Assembly: GCA_014529675.2 (NCBI GenBank)
Contig: CP076040.1
Location: forward strand, 1,922,001-1,986,000
Length of the DNA: 64,000 nucleotides
From: Opitutia bacterium ISCC 52
Lineage (GTDB): Bacteria; Verrucomicrobiota; Verrucomicrobiia; Opitutales; UBA2995
Direction of reading: 5' to 3'
How positions within the stretch are numbered: the stretch's first letter is position 1; each line of letters begins with the position of its first letter. Position numbers and translations under genes: made by a program. Of this stretch, positions 44,609 to 54,500 are shown piece after piece. The notes beneath the pieces were generated by a model, which worked only from the letters and a program-made list of their open reading frames with translations, ran no database searches and was not told the origin of the DNA.

Positions 44609-45700
44609 ATGTCCGAAATTTCCAGAATCGAATCCAAACTCTACAATGTTCCATTAAAGGAAGCGCTATATGATGCGCAGCATGGGCTTCATACGCATTT
44701 TGAGTTGATAGTGGTCAGTATTTACCTGAATGACGGAAGTTCTGGTACTGGATATACATATACTGGAGGAAGAGGTGGTACTGCTGTTCAAGCCTTAATT
44801 GATCAAGACCTTGACCCTGCTCTGAAAGGTCAGGATGGAACCAATGTCGAAGGTATTAACGAATTTTGCGAATGGTACATTCACTACGTTGGCCGTGGTG
44901 GAATTGCTTCATTTGCCATATCGGCTTTGGACATCGCTCTTTGGGATATTCGCTGCAAGCAGGCGGAAAAGCCACTCTGGCAATATTTGCGTGGAGAGGC
45001 TCCAACCTGTAAGGCTTATCATGGCGGGATTGATCTAGACTATACTGTGCCGCAACTTACCGAGAGTGTTCGAAATGCTTTGGATAATGGGTTTAATGCC
45101 GTAAAAATAAAAATCGGAAAAGACGACTTTGCTGAAGATATAGAGCGCATCGCTGCAGTCCGAAAGGAAATCGGTGATGAGGTGCCTTTTATGGTGGATG
45201 CCAACTATTCAATGACGGTTACGGGTGCCATTGAATGCTCCAAGGCGATGGAGCCTTACGATATATTCTGGTTCGAAGAGCCTACCTTGCCCGATGACTA
45301 TGCCGGCTTTGGCAAAATTGCAGATGCTACCAAGATCCCCTTAGCCATGGGTGAAAACCTGCATACCATGCTTGAGTTTAGTTATGCATTTGCTCAGTCG
45401 AAACTGTCATTTATTCAACCGGACGCCTCTAATTGCCTGGGCATTACTGGTTGGTTAAAAGTTGCAGAGATGGCTCGTTTCTATGGCGTGTCTTTATGCT
45501 CCCATGGAATGCATGAACTACATGTCAGCTTACTCGCTGCACAACCGAATTCAGGATGGTTAGAGCATCATAGCTTTCCCATTGATGAATACACAACGCG
45601 TCCTTTGGTGTTGGAGGATGGGCTCGCAGTTGCACCTGATGATCCCGGGATTGGTGTTCAATTTGATTGGGCTAAGCTTCGGCCTTTCCGGAAGCTATAA
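44609..45700 (+). CDS. Enolase-superfamily sugar-acid dehydratase/cycloisomerase (mandelate racemase subgroup)
   Basis: A 363-residue cytoplasmic enzyme. The N-terminal capping domain carries [19 protein letters not shown] and [20 protein letters not shown]. The barrel has KIKIGKDD (Lys-x-Lys base), [17 protein letters not shown] and AMGENLHT (three metal ligands), then CSHGMHELH, whose His can be the second base. These are hallmarks of the mandelate racemase subgroup. The capping-domain wording resembles 3,6-anhydro-L-galactonate cycloisomerase as I remember it, and the preceding KduD-like enzyme fits the next step in that route. I cannot exclude another aldonate dehydratase. Last gene of the GntP operon. 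Confidence 0.8.
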   Translation: MSEISRIESKLYNVPLKEALYDAQHGLHTHFELIVVSIYLNDGSSGTGYTYTGGRGGTAVQALIDQDLDPALKGQDGTNVEGINEFCEWYIHYVGRGGIASFAISALDIALWDIRCKQAEKPLWQYLRGEAPTCKAYHGGIDLDYTVPQLTESVRNALDNGFNAVKIKIGKDDFAEDIERIAAVRKEIGDEVPFMVDANYSMTVTGAIECSKAMEPYDIFWFEEPTLPDDYAGFGKIADATKIPLAMGENLHTMLEFSYAFAQSKLSFIQPDASNCLGITGWLKVAEMARFYGVSLCSHGMHELHVSLLAAQPNSGWLEHHSFPIDEYTTRPLVLEDGLAVAPDDPGIGVQFDWAKLRPFRKL

Positions 45701-45751
45701 TTCTCTTGTTTTGCTCTTCGGTAAATTGGGTTCAATGATTGACTGATTACA

Positions 45752-45773
45752 AATGATCAGAGGAGTGATCATT
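45752..45773. terminator. Hairpin between convergent genes
   Basis: AATGATCA-GAGGAG-TGATCATT is a perfect eight-pair palindrome midway between the enolase-type gene (+) and the DUF1552 gene (-), so it could stop transcription from both sides. It lacks a clear T-run, and a bulged extension (ACA/TGT) continues the stem. Confidence 0.5.
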
Positions 45774-45851
45774 GTAGCTTCCTTCAGAAATCGATTGTTG
45801 TCTGACGTAATGGAGAAGAAATAGGAGAGCAATTACTTCTGTCGACTTAAT

Positions 45852-47465
45852 CTAGCCATTTTGAGTGCCCGGTTTACTATTACCGAATAAGCTCTTCAAT
45901 TCCGTTACTTTTGTAATTAATAATTGGGTACCTACGGCAGAACCGTTTCCTGTTAGGGTGATAGGAGTTCCAACGTGGTAGGCCAAATTGAAGTCATGGA
46001 AATCGCGAAATGAGATTTCTATTTTCACAGATTCCTGACCTTCAACATCGATATAGAAGATCTTTGCCTCATCCAGATTATCGGACATGCGCAAGCGACC
46101 TTGAGCCGTAATAGTTTCCGTAGAATGTTTCACCCAGCTGTTGAACGGTTGCTCCTTGAACTCTTTGAAGTGTCCTCCGTCTAAGCCAGGTAGTGGGTTG
46201 CTGGAAGAGGAGTAATTTTCGGCATCAACACCAAACGTTTTTAGCAGGGAAAGGTGAAGGCTGCTCACCTCTTGGTTTTTTGCGTAACGAATATACCTGC
46301 CTGTTTTAAGGCGCCCCTGACCATTGCCTGCGAGAATGATCGGAATACGTTGGGCGGTATGGTTGTCGCTGTGTCCCATCCCTGAACCAAAGAGCACAAT
46401 GCTATTGTCCAGCAGTGTTCCATTCTGATCCTTGTAGCTTTTCAGCTTAGTAAGGAGATAATCAAATTTCTCCATATGCCACAGGCTTATTTTTAGGAGA
46501 GATTCTAGATTCTTTCGGCTGAAGTTTCTAAAGAAATGAGACAGGTAGTGGTGTTGTTCATTTACTCCCAAGAAGTCAAAGATCATGCGACTGTTGCTAT
46601 TACCCAGCATATAGGTGATGCACCTGGTAGAATCCGTCCACAGAGCCAATGCAATCAAGTCAATCATCGTGTCGACTTGTTCATTGAGATTTCCGCCCAC
46701 GGGTGGACGTTGGAGATCGGCCAGATCTATGGGGGAAACCGGTTTTGATTTCTCTATGTTTTCGATTCTTCGTTCGGTATCTCGAACCACAGTGAGATAC
46801 TCGTCTAAGGTTTGTTTATCCTCAGAACCGGCATCGCGTATCAACGCTTTGGTATCGTCTTGAACACGATCGAGCAGGCTGCTCATTCGCTGACGTTGAT
46901 TGGGGTCGCTCAGGGGATTTCGGAAGAGTCGATCAAATACGAGTTGAGGATCGCTTTCTCGCGGTATGGCACCTCCGTCCTTGTCGTATGAGATATAGCT
47001 ACAGCCAAATTGCCCCGTAAATAGTCCTTCCGTAGTAAGTTCGAGTGATCGATGAGCTGTGCCATCACTGACCTTGTCGGCGATCATTTGATCTACTGAG
47101 GCACTGTCCTTATTCTCATGGTGACCAGACAGGAATCGACGTGTCGAATTGGCATGGGAGGAAAAACCAAAATCCCCCATGTTGTCCAATATGAGCAGGT
47201 CTTCCTTGTGCTTGGCGAAAGGGGCCATGAGTGGAGACATGCGAAAGTCAAATTCGGTGCCACCGTTGATATTCCAGGAAGGAGGGTGAACTCCATTGGG
47301 TTTAAATAAAGTAAGAAACCTTAGGGGGACTTTACTGGCTGTTTTTGTATTGCCGATAGCATGGGTGGTGCTTGCATCCATCAAATTTAGGAATGGCAGG
47401 GGAAGCACAGCTCCGGCGACGCCTCTGAGAAATGTCCTGCGATCAATTTTCCAATTTCGGGCCAT
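45852..47465 (-). CDS. DUF1552 family protein, Tat-exported
   Basis: A 537-residue protein with a twin-arginine signal (DRRTFLRGVAGAVLPLPFLN). DUF1552 blocks are seen in RFLTLFKPNGVHPPSWN, ILDNMGDFGFSSHAN, RFLSGHHENKDSASVDQMIA, FGCSYISYDKDGG, VLFGSGMGHSDNHTAQRIPI and LPGLDGGHFKEF. In this type of pair the DUF1552 protein is always next to a DUF1592-type cytochrome protein, as here (34 nt from the gene at 47500). DUF1552 is related to the DUF1501/sulfatase-like alkaline phosphatase superfamily. No reaction is known. Confidence 0.88.
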   Translation of the reverse strand: MARNWKIDRRTFLRGVAGAVLPLPFLNLMDASTTHAIGNTKTASKVPLRFLTLFKPNGVHPPSWNINGGTEFDFRMSPLMAPFAKHKEDLLILDNMGDFGFSSHANSTRRFLSGHHENKDSASVDQMIADKVSDGTAHRSLELTTEGLFTGQFGCSYISYDKDGGAIPRESDPQLVFDRLFRNPLSDPNQRQRMSSLLDRVQDDTKALIRDAGSEDKQTLDEYLTVVRDTERRIENIEKSKPVSPIDLADLQRPPVGGNLNEQVDTMIDLIALALWTDSTRCITYMLGNSNSRMIFDFLGVNEQHHYLSHFFRNFSRKNLESLLKISLWHMEKFDYLLTKLKSYKDQNGTLLDNSIVLFGSGMGHSDNHTAQRIPIILAGNGQGRLKTGRYIRYAKNQEVSSLHLSLLKTFGVDAENYSSSSNPLPGLDGGHFKEFKEQPFNSWVKHSTETITAQGRLRMSDNLDEAKIFYIDVEGQESVKIEISFRDFHDFNLAYHVGTPITLTGNGSAVGTQLLITKVTELKSLFGNSKPGTQNG

Positions 47466-47499
47466 TTTGAATAAGGTAGGAGTTCTTGGGTGGAAAGTA

Positions 47500-49467
47500 T
47501 CAGGGAAGAATTGTTTCGTTGAATGGCAGACTCAATGCCACTTCAACAAAGAGATCACGCCATGAACCGTTGTTTTCGTCAATCTTTTCGGTAATCGCAT
47601 CAATGGTCGGACGATCAAAGGCCTCAAGCTTTCGACAAAGCGCGTATGCCAAAGTCTGCTCAACCGCATTGTGAATGATGTCCTTCCGCTTGGAATTAAG
47701 AAGAATCTGTTTTAGCCCTTCGTAATCTTCGAATCTTTCTCCACTGGGAAAGCGTCCCGAACTATCCAATACGTCGAGCGTGTCATCATGCTCTTTCTTG
47801 CGTCTGGGAGGTTTATAATCGTCAGCTAGTTTGTAGAGGCCGGCGTCATCGTAGATTTGCATGGAAAATCCTAAGGGGTCGAGCCGATCGTGGCATCGGG
47901 CACAGGTTGGGTCGCTGCGATGTTGTTCAAATCGTTCGCGAAACGTGAGGTCTTCGTCCGGCAGTGTAGCCTGAATCGCGGGAACGTCTGCGGGCGGTTC
48001 TCCGAGTCGTTCGCCTAGAATGCGTCGAAGCATCCAGGTTCCTCTGAGGATAGGCCCTCGATTCATCGCGAGAATGCCCGGCATGGTTAGCATACCGCCG
48101 CGACCATCGTACTCTTGCAGCGTCATTCGCTGATTGGGCACGAGCTGCCGTTCAATCCCTTTGGGTTTCTGGTATTTCACCAGCTGCGATCTGTTTTTAG
48201 GGTAATAGCCCGCAGTGATATAATTGGCAAATGCGACTTTTGAGTCGATGAGCTCTATGACAGGTCGATTTTCAGTAAAAAGGTAATTGAGAAAATCTAT
48301 TGGCTGACTTCTTAGAGCATCCCGTTTGGTGACGTCTTTGTCTGCATTATCAATGTCTGCCAAGCCCAGCCACTGAGCACCAAAACTTTCTGCCAGAGAT
48401 ATCGATTTGGAGGACGCGAGCATGCGGTTCACTTGAGCCTCCAATTGGGAGCGCGTGCTTAGTCGCTTTCGTTTGGCTGCCCGAAGTAATTCTTCATCCG
48501 GCATATCTTCCCACAGAAAGTAAGATAAGCGTTCGGCCAGTTCATAGGAATCTACTGCTTGTTGTTGCCCTGATATCCCTTCCATTAATAGCCCTCGGTA
48601 AAGAAAGGAAGGGGATACCAGGAGGGCTTTGATCTCATCCTTGGCTGCCTGGACCAGGGCTTCACCTTTGAGCCCCTTGATTGACGCAAGGATCTTTTCG
48701 GCGCTCTTCCTCTCCAGAGGACGGCGGTATGTTTGAAGACTGAAATGCTTAAGCAGCGATCTGGCCTGCTTCTGGTTAAAATCCTTGGTTTCAAAATGCG
48801 GCGGAAGTGACTGACCTATTATTGTTGCCAGAGCATCTCTTCGTTTTGGCGTAAACAGTTCGCTTAAAGCCCTTTCTGCCAAGTAAACATACTGCTCCCA
48901 GGTGTTGGCATCCAAGCTTACGCCATGAGTGTCGTTGACAAATCCACTTTCACCAGGCGGGTCAACAGGAAGCAGTTTTATGGCCAGGGAACTTTCTGTT
49001 CGCGTTTGCTCCGCGGCCATCACCGTATTCTCCAGTTCGAAACCAAACAAGGACGTTAAGGTGTTTCGATACTCAGGCGCAGATAGGCGTCTCGGCTTAA
49101 ATTCAGCAGGTCGGGCTTCAACGGTATGGATGAACCGTTCTTCGTACCAATCAATGATTCCTTGTGCTTCTTCGATACTTGGACGCTTTTCTTCCTCTTC
49201 AGGAGGCATTTCTTCGTAAGCGAGTACATAGGCGACGGTTTCCCAGATTTCGAAATGCGTGGCAAAGTCCTTCTCAGATTTGATCAAGGTGAAGTCTGTG
49301 TCTCCTTTTACTTTTTCGCCACCATGGCATTTGATACAGTAGGAATCTACAAATTCTAGAACCTCAGAATCATTTGGGAGGCTATAAAGATCGACAGCGG
49401 GAGCTAGGAATAGCAGGATGAGCAGATAGCGGTAGAGGTGTTTAGGAATGCTGACGATTGAGATCAT
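47500..49467 (-). CDS. DUF1592/1588/1587/1585 cytochrome c-type protein (PSCyt group)
   Basis: A 655-residue secreted protein. ATG 49467 gives a hydrophobic signal (LYRYLLILLFLAPAVDLYSL); an in-frame start at 49512 adds 15 residues. A haem motif Cys44-I-K-Cys47-His48 follows in SYCIKCHGGEKVKGD. Then come the serial domains of the DUF1587-1592-1588-1585 family: RRLSAPEYRNTLTSLFG, YRRPLERKSAEKIL, ELAERLSYFLWEDMPDEEL, ILAMNRGPILRGTWMLRRIL, and CARCHDRLDPLGFSMQIYDD with a second CxxCH. The C-terminus LAYALCRKLEAFDRP-SWRDLFVEVALS is DUF1585. Electron transfer outside the cytoplasm is implied. It overlaps nothing and is paired with DUF1552. Confidence 0.88.
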   Translation of the reverse strand: MISIVSIPKHLYRYLLILLFLAPAVDLYSLPNDSEVLEFVDSYCIKCHGGEKVKGDTDFTLIKSEKDFATHFEIWETVAYVLAYEEMPPEEEEKRPSIEEAQGIIDWYEERFIHTVEARPAEFKPRRLSAPEYRNTLTSLFGFELENTVMAAEQTRTESSLAIKLLPVDPPGESGFVNDTHGVSLDANTWEQYVYLAERALSELFTPKRRDALATIIGQSLPPHFETKDFNQKQARSLLKHFSLQTYRRPLERKSAEKILASIKGLKGEALVQAAKDEIKALLVSPSFLYRGLLMEGISGQQQAVDSYELAERLSYFLWEDMPDEELLRAAKRKRLSTRSQLEAQVNRMLASSKSISLAESFGAQWLGLADIDNADKDVTKRDALRSQPIDFLNYLFTENRPVIELIDSKVAFANYITAGYYPKNRSQLVKYQKPKGIERQLVPNQRMTLQEYDGRGGMLTMPGILAMNRGPILRGTWMLRRILGERLGEPPADVPAIQATLPDEDLTFRERFEQHRSDPTCARCHDRLDPLGFSMQIYDDAGLYKLADDYKPPRRKKEHDDTLDVLDSSGRFPSGERFEDYEGLKQILLNSKRKDIIHNAVEQTLAYALCRKLEAFDRPTIDAITEKIDENNGSWRDLFVEVALSLPFNETILP

Positions 49468-49609
49468 TAGGGAAGACAATCTTTGTTCTGCACGGATCTG
49501 TTTTTCTAACAAGAGAAAATTAAGGTGACGCTCTATTGGCCGAAGCAGTGAGCGGATAATCGATCGTTTTCAGATGCTACCAGAAAAAGCTAGGCTCAAA
49601 TGAATTCGT

Positions 49610-51085
49610 TTAAGCAAATAGCGCCGAAACGCGTTCGGCTTTTACTAACTCACGAGGTTGATTGAGATGATTGTAAACGATGGTGGTCGGATCGATGCCC
49701 ATGGCGTGGTAGACCGTGGCCAGAATTTCGGTAGGGTGAACCGGTTTTTCTATGGGCGCTGAGCCAGTCTTGTCGGACTTGCCATGAACATAACCCCGTT
49801 TGATACCTGCTCCACCAATGACGCTGGTGTAACAGTAAGGCCAGTGGTCCCGTCCATCCGCACTGTTGGTATTGCCAGAAGTGGATACACCTTTCTCCGG
49901 GCTTCGTCCAAATTCACCAATTGCTACAACGAGAGTCTCGTCGAGTAATCCTCGGTCATCGAGATCTTCGAAGAGTGTGCTGAGGCCTTGGTCCAGCATG
50001 GGGCCGGATTGTTCCTTCATGCGTTTGCTCAGGCCTACGTGGTGATCCCAACTGTGATTATCGGAATTGGCGACTTTCGGCCAAACGACTTCAACAACCC
50101 GTGTGCCAGCCTCTACCAGTCGTCTTGCCAAAAGACAGCTCTGCCCAAACGTATTTCGACCATAGCTGTCACGCAATTTTTCATCCTCTGCCTGAATATT
50201 GAAAGCGTCACGAGCACGTCCACTAACCAGAAGGTTCAGGGCCTGATCATAAAACTCATCGATGTTGTAGTCTTCTACGGCTTTATCGATAATTGGCATT
50301 TGCGCGTTGATGGCTTCTCGAAGGCTCGCGCGGCGACGTAGTCGTGCCGAGAATACATCGGGTCGTAGTTGGAGGTCATCGACTTTGATGCCATCCATTT
50401 TATCGTGTTTCATGTCATCGCCTTCAGGAAAGAGATAGTAGGGGTCGTAAGCTTTGCCCAGGAATCCTGCAGTTCCACCTTTATTGACCACGTTCGACTC
50501 TTGAAGGGGGCGGGGAAGCATGACGAAAGGAAGCATGGGTTCGTCCGTTGGTTTAAGCCGTGTAATGTTGGAGCCGAAGTTTGGGAAATCTTTTGGAGTC
50601 GGTGGTTCTAACTGACCGGATGGGCTTACCTTGTCAGTCGTATATCCGGTCATGATTTGGTAGATCGCTGCCGTATGGTTAAATAAACCATTGGGCGTGT
50701 AGCTCATGGATCGTATCATAGTGAATTTATCGTTCACTTTTGCCAGCTTTGGCAGGATATCCGTAAATTGGATACCCGGGATCTTAGTGGAAATGTTATT
50801 AAACTCCGATCGCACATTGTCCGGCACTGAGTTTCTCTCTTTCGGATCCCATAAATCTAAATGGCTGGGGCCACCTTGGAGGTAAACCATGATGACGGAC
50901 TTTGCTTTTCCCCAGCCTGGCCCACCAGCAAACTCACTCGAAGCCGAAGCCGATTGAGCACGGAGAACAGAGTTGAGGGTTAGTCCTAGCATACCTGCTC
51001 CACCCACACGTAAAAAATCACGTCGACTGGTATTGAGATGCGAATCGCAGAGGTCTTTTCCTTTAGGTCCTGGTACTCTGAACAT
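49610..51085 (-). CDS. DUF1501 family protein, Tat-exported
   Basis: A 491-residue protein with a Tat signal ([19 protein letters not shown]), fold of the alkaline phosphatase/sulfatase superfamily. DUF1501 blocks: [90 protein letters not shown] and [21 protein letters not shown]. It acts in the periplasm, probably after folding in the cytoplasm. It stands downstream of the giant DUF1553 cytochrome protein (451-nt gap, filled with repeats); this pairing is standard in Planctomycetes and Verrucomicrobia. The function is unknown. Confidence 0.9.
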   Translation of the reverse strand: MFRVPGPKGKDLCDSHLNTSRRDFLRVGGAGMLGLTLNSVLRAQSASASSEFAGGPGWGKAKSVIMVYLQGGPSHLDLWDPKERNSVPDNVRSEFNNISTKIPGIQFTDILPKLAKVNDKFTMIRSMSYTPNGLFNHTAAIYQIMTGYTTDKVSPSGQLEPPTPKDFPNFGSNITRLKPTDEPMLPFVMLPRPLQESNVVNKGGTAGFLGKAYDPYYLFPEGDDMKHDKMDGIKVDDLQLRPDVFSARLRRRASLREAINAQMPIIDKAVEDYNIDEFYDQALNLLVSGRARDAFNIQAEDEKLRDSYGRNTFGQSCLLARRLVEAGTRVVEVVWPKVANSDNHSWDHHVGLSKRMKEQSGPMLDQGLSTLFEDLDDRGLLDETLVVAIGEFGRSPEKGVSTSGNTNSADGRDHWPYCYTSVIGGAGIKRGYVHGKSDKTGSAPIEKPVHPTEILATVYHAMGIDPTTIVYNHLNQPRELVKAERVSALFA

Positions 51086-51158
51086 GGTAGTGTTTGGGTT
51101 GAGTTAAAATGGTTCTTATTGAGTTATTACGCCCTGATAGTTTGAAGTTCTTTTGTGC

Positions 51159-51183
51159 GATCGCGGGATAAACCCGCTTCTAC
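51159..51183 (-). repeat. Single REP-like hairpin, family 3
   Basis: On the minus strand it reads GTAGAAGCGGGTTTATCCCG and then CGATC: a GTAG head followed by a perfect GCGGG/CCCGC stem with a five-base loop. Words of this form are typical of Pseudomonas-type REP sequences. Unlike families 1 and 2 it is unpaired. It lies just upstream of the DUF1501 gene start (51085) in its probable leader. Confidence 0.7.
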
Positions 51184-51429
51184 AGTTTTTCCATATACCC
51201 ACGAGTTTCGACGTAGATTTCGGAGGGCTGACAGGAGCAAGATGTTGCTTTTGACGACCGATAGACGAGTGAGCGCACGTCCTTTCTTTTCCAAAACCTG
51301 TAAGGTCCGATTGGGATTCCGGGTTTCTCACGGAGTTGAGATGTCGACATTGAACTCTGATAAGCAAGGGAGCGCACTGCTGTGCCTGACTGAAGGTTGG
51401 AGGAGTGAATATTCGGCATGTCAGCCCGA
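51184..51429. other. Spacer with repeated AGATGT...GAGCGCAC blocks
   Basis: Two blocks resemble each other: 51235-51279 (AGCAAGATGTTGCTTTTGAC to GAGTGAGCGCACG) and 51336-51379 (AGTTGAGATGTCGACATTGA to AAGGGAGCGCACTG). The second block continues into the paired element at 51430. An open frame runs through the minus strand here, but its composition looks like translated repeat DNA, so no gene is called. Confidence 0.5.
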
Positions 51430-51520
51430 AGGTGTTTGTGAATAGAGCCTTCCTAGGGTTGGAATAACTCAATCCAGTTTCATGCTTTATTCTTAAATGA
51501 TTTGTCATTTGCAAACACCT
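51430..51520. repeat. Paired GGTGTTTG-bounded element, copy 2
   Basis: A 91-bp element with terminal inverted repeats AGGTGTTTG (51430-51438) and CAAACACCT (51512-51520). It shares the word order GCCCGAAGGTGT, CAATCCA, GCTT, ACACCTGSTGA with copy 1 at 35230-35316, and, as there, it directly follows the stop of a long minus-strand gene (51537). The terminal stem has covarying bases (GTGTG/CACAC against GTTTG/CAAAC), which argues for a conserved base-paired structure. Confidence 0.65.
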
Positions 51521-51536
51521 GGTGAGAAAGACGGAA

Positions 51537-54500
51537 TTAGTGGTTAAAGAGGAAGGCGGAATTATTGATCAGGGCCCAGGCGAGATCCTGGGCAGCTGTC
51601 AGTCTGGTATTGCCGGCTTGTTGGCTGGAGTATTGCGCATCCTTTCGTAACTGAACTAACACAGGATCGTCCTTAACCGGAAGTTCAGCCTTGGCCAATG
51701 CGGCTTTGAGTAATTCCATTTTGGGATCCAGCGGTATTGGTCGCTTGGCTACCAGCCATTCATGGCGCCTGTTTAAATAATCTGGGTCTTGAAATTTAAC
51801 CCATGCTTCGAGGCTATGGCCATCTTCCTCATTTCGAAGGTCTGAAGGTTTTTGCAGGATCGTAGCGATGGCTTCAGGCAGACCGAGATTAACGGGGTCG
51901 CTCGAGTCGGTGGCTAGTAAACGGAATTTACCAAGTGGCCAGTCACCGTCTGAGTAACGACAAACAATGGTCACCGTTAGGTATCCGCCTTCCTCGTCAA
52001 TTTCCAATGGTTCACTGAGTTTCATGCGGGCCCAATGAGGTTGTCGACCTGCTCCTGCGACTGACCAGGCTTTGTCATTTCTTTCATTGGCACCGTTAAT
52101 CAACTTGGCGACATCGTAGCCTTCAGCGACATAATCGGCCGCGGCTTCGGAGAAGCTAAGTTGTACCAGATCTTTTGGTTTGGGATCTTCGAGCGTTGAG
52201 AAGCTCGCTTTTACTTCGCTCACTACGAATTCTCCAGATTCACGGAGTCCAGGACCAAACCCAGGAATGGAATCCTCAGTAAGCGTCTCCAGCATGAGAC
52301 CCGTCAGGGTTTGTGACGAAACCGGAATCGTTATTACGTAATCAATATTCCTTCCATTCAAGTCAGAGACCAAAACAGATGCGTCATCCTTAACTTCAAG
52401 CTTCGCCTTTCCAGCTCCTGTTTTTGCATCGGATGGGGTGAGCGCTTTCCATTCTGTCTGGAATCGATCCGTCGTAATAGATCCGATTGTCTGATTGGTT
52501 TTGTGGGTAAGGATTTCTGAATCAAACAGATCTAATCGAGTTTCGTTAGAGGCTATGAGTTGCTTGCGCTCTTGTTTGGCGATGCTCTGCTTCTTTTGGT
52601 ATTCAGGCATATAGTCATCCATTTCTGTCTGAGCTAAGGTCATGTTCTGATAGCGATTGGATTCTAATACTGACTTTTTGTAGACCCAATCGCTCTCCAT
52701 CTCAGCTAACTGCCGGAGGAGGTCAGCATGATCCTGTTCGATTAATTCCCAGCTCTTTTTAACCAACGCTACCTCTGTTTGCGTCGCCTGACGATTCAGG
52801 ATCCGTAAGTAGATCTTTTCAATCAAATGAACATCCTCTGGCTCTTGCTCCACTAGCTCTGCAAGCGCATTTCTTGGATCGCCAACCGCTTCTGCAATCG
52901 CCGGACCACTGAGCAGAGACATGACTGCACCTAGTTGTACGTCGTTGGTGCGGTCGCACTCGCAGGAGGATTCCCTTGTCGGTCGCCCGAGGTTCGCCAG
53001 GAAACCGCTTTTAGTATCGAGTTTGGCATCTGCCAGTTGCGCTGCTCGCATGCCGGGTTTAGCGCCAGGGATGTTGGGAGTAGATCCGGTGACAGCATGA
53101 ACTGCATCGTAAATAACTTCGGCGGGAAGTCTGCGCGCCTTTCCATGAGAGTAGTTAATCTCATCATCTTCGTTAAACGGATTGGTTTGAATCGATAGCT
53201 GATAGGTACGCGAATTGCAGATCTCCTTTATTAAAGCTCTTACGTCGAACCCGGAATCTATAAAGAAATCAGTCAGGTAGTTCAGTAGTTCTGGATTGGT
53301 TGGAGGATTGCCGGCACGTATGTCATCGATGGGTTCAATGATCCCAGTTCCAGTGAGATATCCCCAGATACGATTTGCATAGCTCTTGGCGAAGAATTGA
53401 TTATCTTCCGCAGTGATCCAGGCAGCGAGCTGTTTTCGTCTGGACGGTTGCAGGTTGTTTTCATCCTTTATTGCCTTCGACGTAGCCGGGTAGGGGAAAG
53501 CTGGGTTCGCTATCTCGCCGGTTACGATATTCGTAACCGTGCCTTCGGTGAGATCTGAAATGACCTCATAGAGGGGTTTGGCGTTTTCGACCGCGCTCCC
53601 GCCAATATTTTTTTCGGGTGCGTTTTCTTGGTCTCGCTTAAGCCCGATTTGAGAAAAGAAAGCGGCCGTCTGATAGTAATTGTCGACGTTCCACTTTTCA
53701 AATGGATGGTCGTGGCACTTGTTGCAATTGAACCGGGTAGCTAGAAACAGGTGAGTAGTGTTTTCAACGAGCTCTTCGGGAGTTCTTAGAATCTTATAAT
53801 AAGAAGCTGCAGGGTTTTCTTTGTTAGAGCCACTGGCTGTCAGTATCGAATAAACGAATTCATCGTAAGGCCGGTTCTCGGATACCTGGTCGTGTATCCA
53901 GTTTCTGAATAATTGCGCCCCGTCTTTGCCAAGGAATTTAGAATTCACCTGAAGCATATCAGCCCACTTGTTGCTCCAATGGTCCACGAATTCTGGTGAT
54001 CCGATGAGAGAATCGATCATTTCGGAACGTTTCAGCTTGGTTGGGCGATCGTCTTTGAGAAAGGAGATGATGGCTTCAGGGGTTGGTGGCAGTCCATTTA
54101 GGTCTAGATGAATGCGACGCACAAATGCCTCATCCGATGACAGTCCAGATGGGAGGATTTTCATGCGCTGCCATTTGGCGGCGATTAAGTTATCGATGTC
54201 GTTCCAGGTGTCAGGTTCTTTCCATTCAAAGCCTGTGCGATCTCCCATTACTGTAAGAGTGGTCGCTGCGTAAGCGCCTTCATAGCGAGCAAGGATAGGG
54301 GCCTCGCCACGTCGCAGGGTTCCTATGAGGCCAAAATCATCAGCAAAGGCTACTTCTGTATTACCGATCTCAACAAAAGATTCCAAGGTGACATCACGCT
54401 GAGATCCATTGGGGTAGTGAGCAATGACACGGATTTGTTGGCTGGAGCTAATGGATTGAATCACCGGGTTTTGTGGTTGGAGCTCAATGCGCTCCACTTT

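Noticed and set aside
51116-51514. 132-codon minus-strand frame in the repeat-filled spacer
   Set aside because: It runs through the REP hairpin and the paired element; the sequence is translated repeat DNA without domain features.
35230-51520. The paired elements as integron attC sites
   Set aside because: The ends do not show the attC core pairs (RYYYAAC and GTTRRRY) and no integrase is near, so a cassette array is not supported.
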